Assembly: GCA_023249955.1 (NCBI GenBank)
Contig: JAHFBR010000012.1
Coordinates: 1-14,863, forward strand
Direction: 5' to 3'
Length of the DNA: 14,863 nucleotides
Source: a bacterium
GTDB taxonomy: Bacteria; Babelota; Babeliae; Babelales; RVW-14
Both the position numbers and the translations under genes were made by a program. The notes below the pieces were generated by a model. That model made no database searches and was not told where the DNA came from. It was given only the letters and a program-made list of their open reading frames with translations. Shown here in pieces: positions 1-7,325 of this stretch. Each line of letters starts with the position of its first letter. The stretch's first letter is position 1.

Positions 1-620
1 TTGGATATGCCGGTGGCTTCGTTGCCAATGACGATGCAGAGCGGCTTTTTGTACTCAACCTTGGTGGCATCTTGGCCATCCAAAACGGCCATGTACATGC
101 TGTAACCGGCTTGCTTGAGCTCGGTGATGGCCTGTTTGAGTGAAACGGCCAGATAGATATCAAGGTGCTCAGCAAGGCCCGCAGAGGCTTTGAGTGCCGC
201 TGGGGTAAGCGATGCGGCCTTAGTTTTGCACATTACGATGCCGTCAACGCCAGTGCAGTAAGCAGAGCGCAGGATAGCGCCCAAGTTACGGACGTCCTGG
301 AGTGAATCAAGGATAAGAATAAAAGGCTTTTTAGCAGGATCAAACACTTTTGAGGTGTATTGAAACGGGCTTACCCATGCAACAACGCTGTTGTGATCAG
401 TGGTTCCAGCCATACGATCAAGAATGTCGCGGCTGACGTACTGAATGTTGGCAACATGCTTTGGCAGATAGGAAGCAAGACGGTCCCAGGACTTGGGAAG
501 CGGCTTGGTGGTGTAGATTGAGATGAGCTTGCGTCTCTTTGCTTTGAGCATTTCGATGATGGGGTGGGCGCCGTATAACAGCTCTCCCTGACGTGTTTTT
601 CCGCTATCTTTTGTTGCCAT
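1..620 (-). CDS. rlmB: SpoU/TrmH-family RNA 2'-O-methyltransferase (RlmB-like), N-terminal part, truncated by the window edge
   Basis: About 206 codons read on the minus strand from ATG at 620-618 to the window edge without a stop. The N-terminus has the substrate-binding-domain signature YGAHPIIEML (residues 16-25), and HNSVVAWV (76-83) fits the end of that domain. The SpoU catalytic fold begins near residue 100. Motif 1 is NLGAILR (112-118, N-x-x-G-x-x-x-R class), followed by KASAGLAEH (144-152). Motif 2 is VIGNEATGIS (197-206), where GNEGxGIS is usual. Motif 3 lies outside the window. The family transfers methyl from SAM to a 2'-OH of rRNA or tRNA through a trefoil-knot fold. The N-terminal domain favours RlmB (G2251 of 23S rRNA), but a paralogue such as a tRNA methylase cannot be excluded. 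The gene is divergent from the kinase at 756. An overlapping ATG four bases upstream is in another frame and gives no family match. Confidence 0.88.
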   Translation of the reverse strand, partial: MATKDSGKTRQGELLYGAHPIIEMLKAKRRKLISIYTTKPLPKSWDRLASYLPKHVANIQYVSRDILDRMAGTTDHNSVVAWVSPFQYTSKVFDPAKKPFILILDSLQDVRNLGAILRSAYCTGVDGIVMCKTKAASLTPAALKASAGLAEHLDIYLAVSLKQAITELKQAGYSMYMAVLDGQDATKVEYKKPLCIVIGNEATGIS

Positions 621-662
621 GCCATTCTCTTTTTAAAGTTGAGTTGGGTGATATGGTATTGA

Positions 663-724
663 TTTGCACCGTGCATTCACATCTGATTTTTAAAAGTTTA
701 TACTAAAACCCCGCGTGGTGCAAA
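663..724. repeat. 8-bp inverted repeat bracketing the divergent promoter region
   Basis: TTTGCACC at 663-670 and GGTGCAAA at 717-724 are perfect reverse complements. They enclose the predicted promoter of the downstream kinase. They could be paired operator half-sites, but one 8-bp match can arise by chance. Confidence 0.35.
676..704 (+). promoter_or_regulatory. sigma70-like promoter for the deoxynucleoside kinase
   Basis: TTCACA (676-681) is one mismatch from TTGACA. A 17-bp spacer follows, then TATACT (699-704), also one mismatch from TATAAT. Transcription would start near 711, leaving a leader of about 45 nt before the ATG at 756. It is the best consensus match in the window and is directed only at the plus-strand gene. 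Confidence 0.65.
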
Positions 725-755
725 AGGTTAACGATCTGAACAATAGGGTAAAGCG

Positions 756-1454
756 ATGTATATTCTTGAGGGTAATATTGGCGTTGGAAAGTCAACTTTT
801 TTAAGGCTTCTGCATCACCATTGTCCCGAGATTTCGGTCATTCAAGAGCCGAAGGATAACTGGACGTCCGATGCTCAAGGACAATCGCTGCTTGCCAATT
901 TTTATCAAAACCCCCACCGCTGGGCCTATACCATTGAAACATTGGCCATGATTTCGCGCGTTAAAGATCACACGCGTGAACAGGTGGATCTCAACCCCAA
1001 GCGTATCTTAGAGCGTTCTGTTTACTCAGGACATTACTGTTTTGCAAAAAATGACCACGCACAAGGCTTTTTGAGCCCGGTGGAATGGGAGGTTTATGTG
1101 CGCTGGGTTGATTTTTTGGTTCACCAGGGTTGCAAGCCACCGCGTGGTTTTGTGTATCTGCGTGCAAATCCCGAAGCATGTTTTGAGCGTATGAAAAAAC
1201 GCAATCGTCGTGGGGAAGAGGGTATAACGCTTGAATACATGGCACAAATTAATGATTGGCATGAAAAGTTTTTGATTACAAAAGACGGCGTTGCGCCGTA
1301 TCTTGCCAACATCCCAGTGTTGGTGCTTGATGCGAATCATAACTTGATACAAGACGTTCAACGTTTGCAGATGTATGTTGAGCAGGTAAAAGAGTTTATG
1401 CGCACAACGCAGCAGGTTGAGAAGTTTGTCGGCGCTACTTCAGCACCGCTTTGA
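756..1454 (+). CDS. deoxynucleoside kinase (dNK family)
   Basis: This is a cytosolic salvage kinase that transfers the gamma phosphate of ATP to the 5'-OH of a deoxynucleoside. The P-loop GNIGVGKST is at residues 6-14 and QEP at 30-32. The ERS motif (86-88) places the catalytic Glu/Arg and is typical of dNK/TK2/dCK-like enzymes. The arginine-rich lid RMKKRNRRGEE (145-155) follows, then a region matching the family's Y-x-x-x-x-x-x-x-HE pattern (YMAQINDWHE, 161-170). The length of 232 aa is normal. Specificity (dA, dG, dC or T) cannot be read from these motifs. The start is preceded by an AGGG/TAAAG-type weak ribosome site and by a good promoter. The 3' end overlaps the 3' end of ybeY by 20 bp on the opposite strand, and no terminator lies between them. 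A salvage kinase suits an organism that takes nucleosides from a host or from debris. Confidence 0.9.
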   Translation: MYILEGNIGVGKSTFLRLLHHHCPEISVIQEPKDNWTSDAQGQSLLANFYQNPHRWAYTIETLAMISRVKDHTREQVDLNPKRILERSVYSGHYCFAKNDHAQGFLSPVEWEVYVRWVDFLVHQGCKPPRGFVYLRANPEACFERMKKRNRRGEEGITLEYMAQINDWHEKFLITKDGVAPYLANIPVLVLDANHNLIQDVQRLQMYVEQVKEFMRTTQQVEKFVGATSAPL

Positions 1455-1890
1455 TCAGCTTATTTTCTACCCGCCGCATGACGGCAAATTCTGCATCAGT
1501 TTCATGGTCGTAACCAAGTAGGTGAGCAATCCCATGCGCCAAAAGTGCGGTCAGGTGCTCGTCGAATGTTCGATTCCAGGTAATGGCTGCATCCTTCATG
1601 ACGTATTCCGGAGAGATAATTAAATCCCCCAAGTTTTTATCATCGTCGGTCTTTGCCACAATGCGCTTGCCCGGCTTAAGTTTTGGATGAAATGGAAATG
1701 ACAAGATGTCGGTGGGTTTATCTTTATCACGATACATCTTGTTGTACCAGTGAATGGTTTTATTGGTGGTGAACAAAATTCCTAAATCAAAGTCTTCGTA
1801 ATCAAGCGCAGCAAGCATTTTTGCCGCTGTTTTTTTGATACGTTCGACGTTGATGGGAATTTTTCTTTGGCTGCTTTTTACGGTAATCAT
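1435..1890 (-). CDS. ybeY: endoribonuclease YbeY (16S rRNA maturation, ribosome quality control)
   Basis: The single-strand-specific metal-dependent RNase signature is present as HGIAHLLGYDH (residues 119-129). H119, H123 and H129 are the expected Zn ligands, with Ala replacing the usual Leu before the second His. The upstream family block NKMYRDKDKPTDILSFP (50-66) and LGDLIISPEY (87-96) are also present. The length of 151 aa is close to the usual 150-160. The ATG shares bases with the valS stop codon (ATGA, 1887-1890). No clear Shine-Dalgarno precedes it, so translation is probably coupled to valS. The 3' end runs 20 bp into the convergent kinase gene. In other genomes ybeY often sits beside phoH; here its partner is valS. 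Confidence 0.95.
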   Translation of the reverse strand: MITVKSSQRKIPINVERIKKTAAKMLAALDYEDFDLGILFTTNKTIHWYNKMYRDKDKPTDILSFPFHPKLKPGKRIVAKTDDDKNLGDLIISPEYVMKDAAITWNRTFDEHLTALLAHGIAHLLGYDHETDAEFAVMRRVENKLIKAVLK

Positions 1891-4331
1891 ATTTTTACTT
1901 TTGCCACAAACAGTCCGTCGACATCATTTAATTCATGCTGTGCCAATTCATCTGGAGCATAGTTTATGGCAGCGGCCTTGGTAACGCCAGCAATGAGCGC
2001 ATTTTGCGAAGTAAGCGCTTTTTGCAGCGCACTATCGGCACCATAAATTAACAGCTCTTTCAGATCTGTTTTGAGTGAAAGCTGTTTTTCGCTCTTCAGT
2101 TTTCTGACCGCAGCGACAATCAAAAGCACGGTATTGATCAGGTCATTGCTGTGCTGAAAGTTGTGCGCAAAGCGTGTGTTGTCAAAATGTGTGATGTGCA
2201 GCGAAACGGATTTTTCGCGTGTTTTGTACAGCGTTTGATACAACGTTTCGGTGATGTGGGGCAAAAATGGAGCGAAGAGTTGCAGCAGTCCGTAGCCAAC
2301 TTCGTACAACGTCGCTTTGGTTTGATCAACCGCATTCGGCGAGTATTTATCCGGATTAAACAGCTGATCTTTGACCAGTTCAAGATAGTTGTCACAAAAA
2401 TCGTTCCAGAAGAATTTTTCGGCTGCTTCAAGTGCTGCTTGATACTCGTACGCATCAAACTCTTTTTGATAGCGATTATAGGTAGTGCTGAACGAGTGCA
2501 GCAGCCATTGTTGCAGGGCATCGGTTGGCTTCAGTTGCACAGGCTCTTGTTCCAAGTGCTCGCTGATAAACCTGAACGCATTCCACAATTTTGTTACCAA
2601 GCGTTGACCAATTTTGAGCTGGTTTTCGCTGAATGCAGTATCGGCGCCCAGGCGGCCATTGGCCGACCAGTAACGAATGACGTCAGCAGGGAACTGTGCA
2701 AGCAGGCTTTCTGGGGTCATCTTGCTGTTTTCTTTTGATTTAGAAATCTTCTCTTTGCCAGCCAAAACGTGGCCAGAGATCATGATATCGGTCCACGGAA
2801 CGGTTTGATTGTGATAGTGCGCTTTTACAATGGTGTAAAAGGCCCAGGTGCGAATGATATCGTGTGCTTGCGGGCGCATGCTCATGGGCAACGAAAGTTT
2901 ATCCGGCGAGGCGTCGGGCCACGACGTATTGATTTGTGGCGTAAGCGCCGATGTGTTCCAGGTGTCCATCACGTCGGTGTCGGGTTTTAAATTGGTACTT
3001 TTGCACTGAGGACATGCGCCACCGGGATATGCTTGCTCTTGAGGATCAACAGGGAGTTGGGCAGGATCGGCCAGGATGACGTGATTACAATCTTGGCAGT
3101 GCCAAGCTGGGAATGGGATGCCAAAAAAGCGCTGACGCGAAATACACCAGTCCCAATTCAAATTTTGTACCCAATCTTTGTAGCGGGCTTTCATAAATTC
3201 TGGATGCCACGCAATTTGATCTGCCAGTTTGATAAACTCATCTTTGTGTTCAAGTATTTTTACAAACCACTGCTCCAGCACCAGATACTCGATCTCTTGC
3301 TTGCAGCGTTCGTGGGTGCTGACGTTGTGGGTGATATTTTTTCGCTCAACCAATGCTTCGGCTTGCGTCAACAGTTCAAGCACTTTCTTACGCGCGTCAT
3401 GCACATTCAGGCCGGCGAGCGGGCCGCTTGCTTCGGTCCATTTACCATCCAGGCCAACAACTTGAACAAAAGGTAATTTATAAGTTTTGTACCACGCAAT
3501 ATCGGTCTGATCGCCAAAGGTGCAGCACATTACCAAACCGGTTCCCTTTGCCGGGTCAACCTTATCGTCTGCCATGATGCGGACCGGTTTTTCAAAGACC
3601 GGTGTGATGGCAAACATGCTGTCCAAATGTTTGTAGCGCGAATCGTCAGGATGATAAAACACGGCAACGCATGCAGGCAAAAGCTCAGGCCGCGTAGTTG
3701 CAATGGTCAACTTGTCGCCACTTTCGGTGGTAAAAATAATATTGTTAAATGTTGAAGCCACTTCTGCGCTATCAAGCTCTGCTTGTGCCACCGATGTTCT
3801 GCAGGTGGTGCAATACAGTGACGGCTCCTGGCGGCGATACACCAGGCCTTTTTTGTACAGATCAATGAATGAATATTGAGAGACGCGTCGAACCGGCTCA
3901 GAAATAGTTGAATAAACCTTGGTCCAGTCGATTGAAAGTCCAATGCTGCGCCACAAATTTTCAAACAGTTTTTCTACGTCATGCGTTTCGCGCAGACACA
4001 GATCAATAAACTCTGACCGCTTCATCAAGTGTGCTTTGGTGCTATTTTTCTTTTCGACAAAGCGTTCTGTTGGCAGACCGTTGTCATCAAAGCCCATTGG
4101 ATAAAAAACATTGTACTGTTGCATGCGTTTATAGCGCGCAACAAGGTCGGCATGGGTGTAGGAAAACACGTGCCCGATGTGCAGCGTGCCAGACACTGTT
4201 GGCGGTGGTGTGTCGATGCTGTAAGGCTTTTTTTTGGTATCAGGAACGAACGAGTAGACTTTTTCTCGGTCCCACAAATCTTGAGCCTTTTTTTCGTGTT
4301 CAGAATGCTGATAAAGTTTATCCATTTCCAT
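1887..4331 (-). CDS. valS: valyl-tRNA synthetase, archaeal-like type 2
   Basis: Class I aminoacyl-tRNA synthetase that charges tRNA-Val. The HIGH motif is HIGH (residues 51-54) within PPPTVSGTLHIGHVFSYTHAD. The KMSKS loop is KISKS (528-532). The CP1 editing domain includes TTRPELLPACVAV (212-224) and GTGLVMCCTFGDQTD (263-277). Possible zinc sites are CxxC at 174/177 and paired CxxC at 412/415 and 440/443. The wording MGFDDNGLPTERFVEKKN and CCTFGDQ is that of the archaeal and Rickettsia-type enzymes rather than of E. coli ValS. The 814-aa length fits that type and is shorter than the 880-950 aa of the ordinary bacterial form, which carries a long C-terminal coiled coil. The first ATG (4331) is chosen because AAAGGGA lies 9-10 nt upstream; the alternative at codon 3 is spaced worse. 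The gene is followed by ybeY with a 4-nt overlap. No convincing promoter was found upstream. Confidence 0.96.
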   Translation of the reverse strand: MEMDKLYQHSEHEKKAQDLWDREKVYSFVPDTKKKPYSIDTPPPTVSGTLHIGHVFSYTHADLVARYKRMQQYNVFYPMGFDDNGLPTERFVEKKNSTKAHLMKRSEFIDLCLRETHDVEKLFENLWRSIGLSIDWTKVYSTISEPVRRVSQYSFIDLYKKGLVYRRQEPSLYCTTCRTSVAQAELDSAEVASTFNNIIFTTESGDKLTIATTRPELLPACVAVFYHPDDSRYKHLDSMFAITPVFEKPVRIMADDKVDPAKGTGLVMCCTFGDQTDIAWYKTYKLPFVQVVGLDGKWTEASGPLAGLNVHDARKKVLELLTQAEALVERKNITHNVSTHERCKQEIEYLVLEQWFVKILEHKDEFIKLADQIAWHPEFMKARYKDWVQNLNWDWCISRQRFFGIPFPAWHCQDCNHVILADPAQLPVDPQEQAYPGGACPQCKSTNLKPDTDVMDTWNTSALTPQINTSWPDASPDKLSLPMSMRPQAHDIIRTWAFYTIVKAHYHNQTVPWTDIMISGHVLAGKEKISKSKENSKMTPESLLAQFPADVIRYWSANGRLGADTAFSENQLKIGQRLVTKLWNAFRFISEHLEQEPVQLKPTDALQQWLLHSFSTTYNRYQKEFDAYEYQAALEAAEKFFWNDFCDNYLELVKDQLFNPDKYSPNAVDQTKATLYEVGYGLLQLFAPFLPHITETLYQTLYKTREKSVSLHITHFDNTRFAHNFQHSNDLINTVLLIVAAVRKLKSEKQLSLKTDLKELLIYGADSALQKALTSQNALIAGVTKAAAINYAPDELAQHELNDVDGLFVAKVKI

Positions 4332-4496
4332 GTCACAAATCCCTTTGGGCTGCGTATAATTACACTATTTGAGCGGTTGTGCCAGTATACCATAGCTCAC
4401 CAAAAAATCCTCGCGGAAAAGAATATTGCGGTAAAACCAGCAAAAATGACTTTTTTTATCTTTTTTCATTTTTTGTTTTCGACTTTGAAAAAAATG

Positions 4497-4516
4497 TGCT
4501 ATATACACAACGTTGT
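4497..4516 (+). promoter_or_regulatory. extended -10 promoter with a 10-bp palindrome at the start site
   Basis: TG-C-TATATA (4497-4505) resembles an extended -10 element. No good -35 is visible, but a strongly T-rich tract (about 4451-4480) lies upstream. Immediately downstream, ACAACGTTGT (4507-4516) is a perfect 10-bp palindrome placed where transcription would begin, a position typical for a repressor site. The SD AGAGGAAGG (4547-4555) follows. The promoter call is moderate and the operator reading is speculative. Confidence 0.4.
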
Positions 4517-4562
4517 AAGACAAAACGTAAGGGTGTAGTTTTTTCCAGAGGAAGGTATTGTT

Positions 4563-5549
4563 ATGAATCGTACTACGATCAAATTCGAATTCTCCAAATT
4601 GGGCGCTGTGGCGCTTCTTTCACTTGTCAGCTTGAATCTTAATGCTGCGAAGGATGCTCCAAAAGCAGTAGCTGAAAAGAGCTTCGACTATGCGCGTTTG
4701 ACTGAGATGTCAACGGCAGTTGGTCGTCTTGCATTAGGTATGGCATCGAGTATTGCCGAATCAAAGGGTACTTGTTCCAAGCACCTAAAACTTGCACACA
4801 ACGGTTTGCGCGTTGCAAACGGTGCGGCTCATCTATGGAATCACAATCCAGTGATTAATCCACTTAATTGGTTGAGTGATAGCGAAGGTACTTATTACAC
4901 GACCGCTTGGCTTGCGCATGACATTGTTATGTTGGCAAAAGATATCAATGCATACATGACCGATGCCACACGTTGTGGTGCTGCTGCGTGCACCGTTCAG
5001 CAATTCGCTGCTGACAACGCAAACTTCGAAAATATTGCATCAGTGTTGAAGACCTATGTGCTTCCAGCGCTTGAAGGCGGCACAGCTTTTTGTGCTGCAT
5101 ATAGCAAAGAAGCAAAAACTCGCCGTCATATGGCATCGATTGGCTCGCTTTCACGTATGCTTGATAAGGCATTAAGCATGGATCGCAGCACCACGGAAGG
5201 CAAAGCTGTGTTTGCAGCAACCGTTGCTCACGTAGCGTTGTCGTTGTATGAGTATAAAGAAGTGTTTGCATTTGGTAAAAAGGCTGAGGTAAAACCAGCC
5301 GACGATAAAGCTGCTGCTGATAAGGCCGCTGCCGATAAAGCAGCCGCTGAAAAGAAAGTTGCTGAAGAAGCTGCTGCTAAAGAAGCTGCAGACAAAGCCG
5401 AAGCTGCAAAGAAAGCTGCTGCTGAAGGCGACGCAGAGGGCGATGTCGCTGCTGGTGACGAAGAAGGCGCAGCAGAGGAAAGCTCAGAAGCTCCTGCGCC
5501 TATTACAAAAAGCAGAAAAGCTACAACTTCAAAAACCAAACGCAAATAA
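4563..5549 (+). CDS. exported Ala-rich protein with charged helical repeat and basic C-terminus, unknown function
   Basis: No known family was recognised. Residues 1-29 form a Sec-type signal peptide (basic start, hydrophobic AVALLSLVSLNL, cleavage around NAA). Residues 30-240 are a mostly helical domain with four cysteines (C71, C138, C143, C177), possibly two disulfides if periplasmic. Residues 246-290 are a low-complexity Ala/Lys/Asp/Glu helix containing DKAAA three times in a row, TolA-like in composition. Residues 289-311 are acidic (GDAEGD, DEEGAAEESSE). The last residues (TKSRKATTSKTKRK) are strongly basic, like a histone H1 or nuclear-localisation tail. The SD AGAGGAAGG 7 nt before ATG is one of the strongest in the window, suggesting high expression. 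A terminator follows. Envelope-spanning structural protein, secreted factor and nucleic-acid binder are all possible. Confidence 0.85.
   Translation: MNRTTIKFEFSKLGAVALLSLVSLNLNAAKDAPKAVAEKSFDYARLTEMSTAVGRLALGMASSIAESKGTCSKHLKLAHNGLRVANGAAHLWNHNPVINPLNWLSDSEGTYYTTAWLAHDIVMLAKDINAYMTDATRCGAAACTVQQFAADNANFENIASVLKTYVLPALEGGTAFCAAYSKEAKTRRHMASIGSLSRMLDKALSMDRSTTEGKAVFAATVAHVALSLYEYKEVFAFGKKAEVKPADDKAAADKAAADKAAAEKKVAEEAAAKEAADKAEAAKKAAAEGDAEGDVAAGDEEGAAEESSEAPAPITKSRKATTSKTKRK
5304..5348 (+). repeat. three tandem DKAAA codon blocks in the Ala-rich tail
   Basis: Three consecutive 15-nt units encode DKAAA (residues 248-262), but each uses different synonymous codons (GCT GCT GCT, GCC GCT GCC, GCA GCC GCT). 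The repeat is therefore kept at protein level and is not a fresh replication-slippage product. A looser Ala/Lys/Glu pattern continues to about 5430. Confidence 0.8.
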
Positions 5550-5585
5550 ATAGCTGATGCAACTGCATAAGTAGTTGTAAAGAAT

Positions 5586-5622
5586 AAAAAAAGGCGAGGG
5601 CACAAAAACCCTCGCCTTTTTT
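5586..5622. terminator. bidirectional rho-independent terminator
   Basis: Perfect stem GGCGAGGG (5593-5600) / CCCTCGCC (5609-5616) with an 8-nt loop, flanked by A7 on the left and T6 on the right. It can end transcripts from both convergent genes, the Ala-rich protein (plus) and the 73-aa membrane protein (minus). Confidence 0.93.
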
Positions 5623-5627
5623 CTTTT

Positions 5628-5654
5628 ATTACGATAAAAAGATTACGATAAAAA
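5628..5654. repeat. 13-nt tandem duplication over the stop codon of the 73-aa gene
   Basis: ATTACGATAAAAA occurs at 5628-5640 and again at 5642-5654, separated by one G. The right copy contains the final codons and TAA of the minus-strand membrane protein. The left copy is a non-coding duplicate in a shifted frame between that stop and the terminator. Confidence 0.85.
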
Positions 5655-5864
5655 CCGATTGATGTAAGATTTGAACGTGTTGATAATATGGTTGAGCGCT
5701 GGGATGTTAAGCTGTTGCAGACCATAATAAACAAGCATCACACCGCATGAAAACATGATCATGCGCAACAGAATGCTGTAGGCAAAGAAAATAAACATAA
5801 AGCCGATGCTGGTGGCAATAAGCCCCTTGATCACCGCCATGTTTGGAAAATCACGATTATCCAT
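5643..5864 (-). CDS. small two-helix membrane protein, unknown function
   Basis: 73 aa with two hydrophobic segments (about residues 11-31 and 33-52), a single Arg between them (R34), and an amphipathic C-terminal tail of about 20 residues. The hairpin arrangement would place both ends on the same side of the inner membrane. No family was recognised. Support for a real gene: ATG preceded by AGGGAG 5 nt upstream, a strong terminator just past its stop, and no competing ORF with better evidence. It follows glyA on the same strand, but a terminator-like hairpin (5887-5929) lies between them. There is little room for a separate promoter, so its expression may depend on partial read-through from glyA. 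Confidence 0.72.
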   Translation of the reverse strand: MDNRDFPNMAVIKGLIATSIGFMFIFFAYSILLRMIMFSCGVMLVYYGLQQLNIPALNHIINTFKSYINRFLS

Positions 5865-5886
5865 TATAACTCCCTGTGTTTTACGT

Positions 5887-5929
5887 AAAAAATGACCTGG
5901 TAACCTTCAAAGAAAGCTACCATGGTCAT
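5887..5929 (-). terminator. rho-independent terminator downstream of glyA
   Basis: On the minus strand an 11-bp stem with one bulged base forms between 5918-5929 and 5892-5902 (TGACC-TGGTA against TACCA-T-GGTCA), with a 15-nt loop. It is followed directly by six T residues (5892-5887). Confidence 0.8.
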
Positions 5930-5947
5930 CTTTCAGTATGCAAGAGT

Positions 5948-7186
5948 TTATAAAGTCCCCGTTGGGATTGGAAATTGTTCGCACAGTTTTTTAACATTAT
6001 CGGTTATAGTTTCCAGTTGATTGTCGTCATTGCGATGTCGAATGATATCATCAATCCACACCGCAACCTGTTCCACTTCTTTTTTACCAAAGCCGCGTGT
6101 GGTCAGTGCCGGTGTGCCCATGCGGATGCCGCTGGTAATCAGTGGAGATTGCGTATCAAAGGGCACTGTGTTGCGATTGACAATGATACCGCATTTGCCC
6201 AAAAGTTCTTCAACGTCTTTGCCCGTTAACGTTCCATGATTTTTGGTATCACGCAGATCAAGCAAAAAAAGATGCGTATCGGTACCGCCCGTGACCAGGC
6301 GATAACCCAGATCGCTAAAGGTTTTTGCCATGGTGATGGCGTTGGTAACCACATTGTTTGCGTATGTTTTAAATGATGGGTGTCGTGCTTCATCAAACGC
6401 GACTGCTTTTGCGGCGATAACGTGCATTAACGGTCCACCTTGGCAGCCCGGCATGACCGATTTATCAAGCGTGGCGCCAAGGGCCTGTTTGGTGATGATC
6501 ATGCCGCCGCGTGGGCCGCGCAGTGTTTTGTGCGTGGTGCTGCTGACGATATCTGCCCACGGCACGGGGCTGGGAATGATATCAGCGGCAACCAGGCCGG
6601 CGATATGAGCCATATCAACAAACAGCAGCGCATTGACGCTTTGTGCAATCTTTGCCAATCGCTCGTAGTCCATCAAGCGTGCGTAGGCCGAAGCGCCCGC
6701 AACAATCATTTTGGGTTTGTGTTGTTGGGCAAGTTGCTCCAGCTGGTCATAATTGATGCGCTCACTCTCCTGATCAACGCCGTAGGGAATAAAATTATAA
6801 AATTTGCCTGAAAAATTAATGTGGTGACCGTGTGTCAGATGCCCGCCGGCCGTCAGGCTCATGCCCAGTACGGTATCACCCAATTTTAAAAAACTAAAAT
6901 AGACTGCAAAGTTTGCGCTTGCGCCGGAATGTGCCTGAACGTTGACATGGTCGGCCTTAAAAAGTTTTTTGCCCGCTTCAATCGCATAAGTTTCAACCTG
7001 ATCAACAATTTCGCAGCCGCCGTAATAACGCCTGCCTGGATAGCCTTCAGCGTATTTATTGGTCAAGACCGACCCGGTGGCTGCCAGAACAGCGCTGCTG
7101 GCATAATTTTCTGAAGCAATCAGATTGACTGTTGAGGCTTGGCGCCTTTTTTCTAGATCAATGAGATTGAAAAGATTATTTTTCAC
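5948..7186 (-). CDS. glyA: serine hydroxymethyltransferase
   Basis: PLP enzyme that interconverts serine plus tetrahydrofolate with glycine plus 5,10-methylene-THF, feeding one-carbon units to thymidylate, purine and Met-tRNA formylation. The signature SSTTHKTLRGPRGG carries the PLP-binding lysine K220. Also present are NLIASENY (21-28), the NKYAEGYPGRRYYGG block (43-57), AHSGASAN (85-92), and D191 and H194 of VDMAHIAGLV. The length of 412 aa is normal and no key residue is missing. The start is GTG (7186-7184), supported by GAGGAGT with about 5 nt spacing. An ATG further upstream is out of frame. The gene has its own terminator and is divergent from the small Gly-rich genes at 7326. Confidence 0.97.
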   Translation of the reverse strand: MKNNLFNLIDLEKRRQASTVNLIASENYASSAVLAATGSVLTNKYAEGYPGRRYYGGCEIVDQVETYAIEAGKKLFKADHVNVQAHSGASANFAVYFSFLKLGDTVLGMSLTAGGHLTHGHHINFSGKFYNFIPYGVDQESERINYDQLEQLAQQHKPKMIVAGASAYARLMDYERLAKIAQSVNALLFVDMAHIAGLVAADIIPSPVPWADIVSSTTHKTLRGPRGGMIITKQALGATLDKSVMPGCQGGPLMHVIAAKAVAFDEARHPSFKTYANNVVTNAITMAKTFSDLGYRLVTGGTDTHLFLLDLRDTKNHGTLTGKDVEELLGKCGIIVNRNTVPFDTQSPLITSGIRMGTPALTTRGFGKKEVEQVAVWIDDIIRHRNDDNQLETITDNVKKLCEQFPIPTGTL

Positions 7187-7224
7187 CTACACTCCTCATG
7201 TTTATCGATGACTTTTTGTGTTCA

Positions 7225-7251
7225 TTGACTAATAGAACTACATTTTATTAC
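7225..7251 (+). promoter_or_regulatory. possible promoter for the two small exported-protein genes
   Basis: TTGACT (7225-7230) is a near-consensus -35. The best -10 is TATTAC (7246-7251) with a short 15-bp spacer. An 18-bp spacing would give only the poor TACGCT. The 139-bp gap between glyA and the first small gene must hold divergent promoters, but neither is clear. Confidence 0.3.
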
Positions 7252-7325
7252 GCTAGCAAGTGAAGCATCAACACAGCTTATCATGGTGAAAAAGTATCGT
7301 TAATGTTTTAGTTGGGGGATGAGAG

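Noticed and set aside
371..676. 101-codon minus-strand frame overlapping the methyltransferase start
   Set aside because: It is a shifted frame over the SpoU-family gene, whose motifs are all in the other frame and continue to the window edge.
2151..2738. 195-codon plus-strand frame inside valS
   Set aside because: It is antisense to a fully supported synthetase and has no family motif; an open frame here follows from the valS codon pattern.
4029..4538. 169-codon plus-strand frame across the valS start and the following gap
   Set aside because: Half of it is antisense to valS and the rest reads through the T-rich promoter region; there is no good ribosome site.
5289..5430. GCn-rich repeat considered as a CRISPR or satellite array
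   Set aside because: Units are 15 nt, lie in a coding frame, differ by synonymous changes and have no spacers.
5228..5734. 168-codon minus-strand frame rich in Ala and Ser opposite the Ala-rich gene
   Set aside because: It is the antisense of GCn-rich codons and crosses the strong terminator at 5586-5622 and the 73-aa gene.
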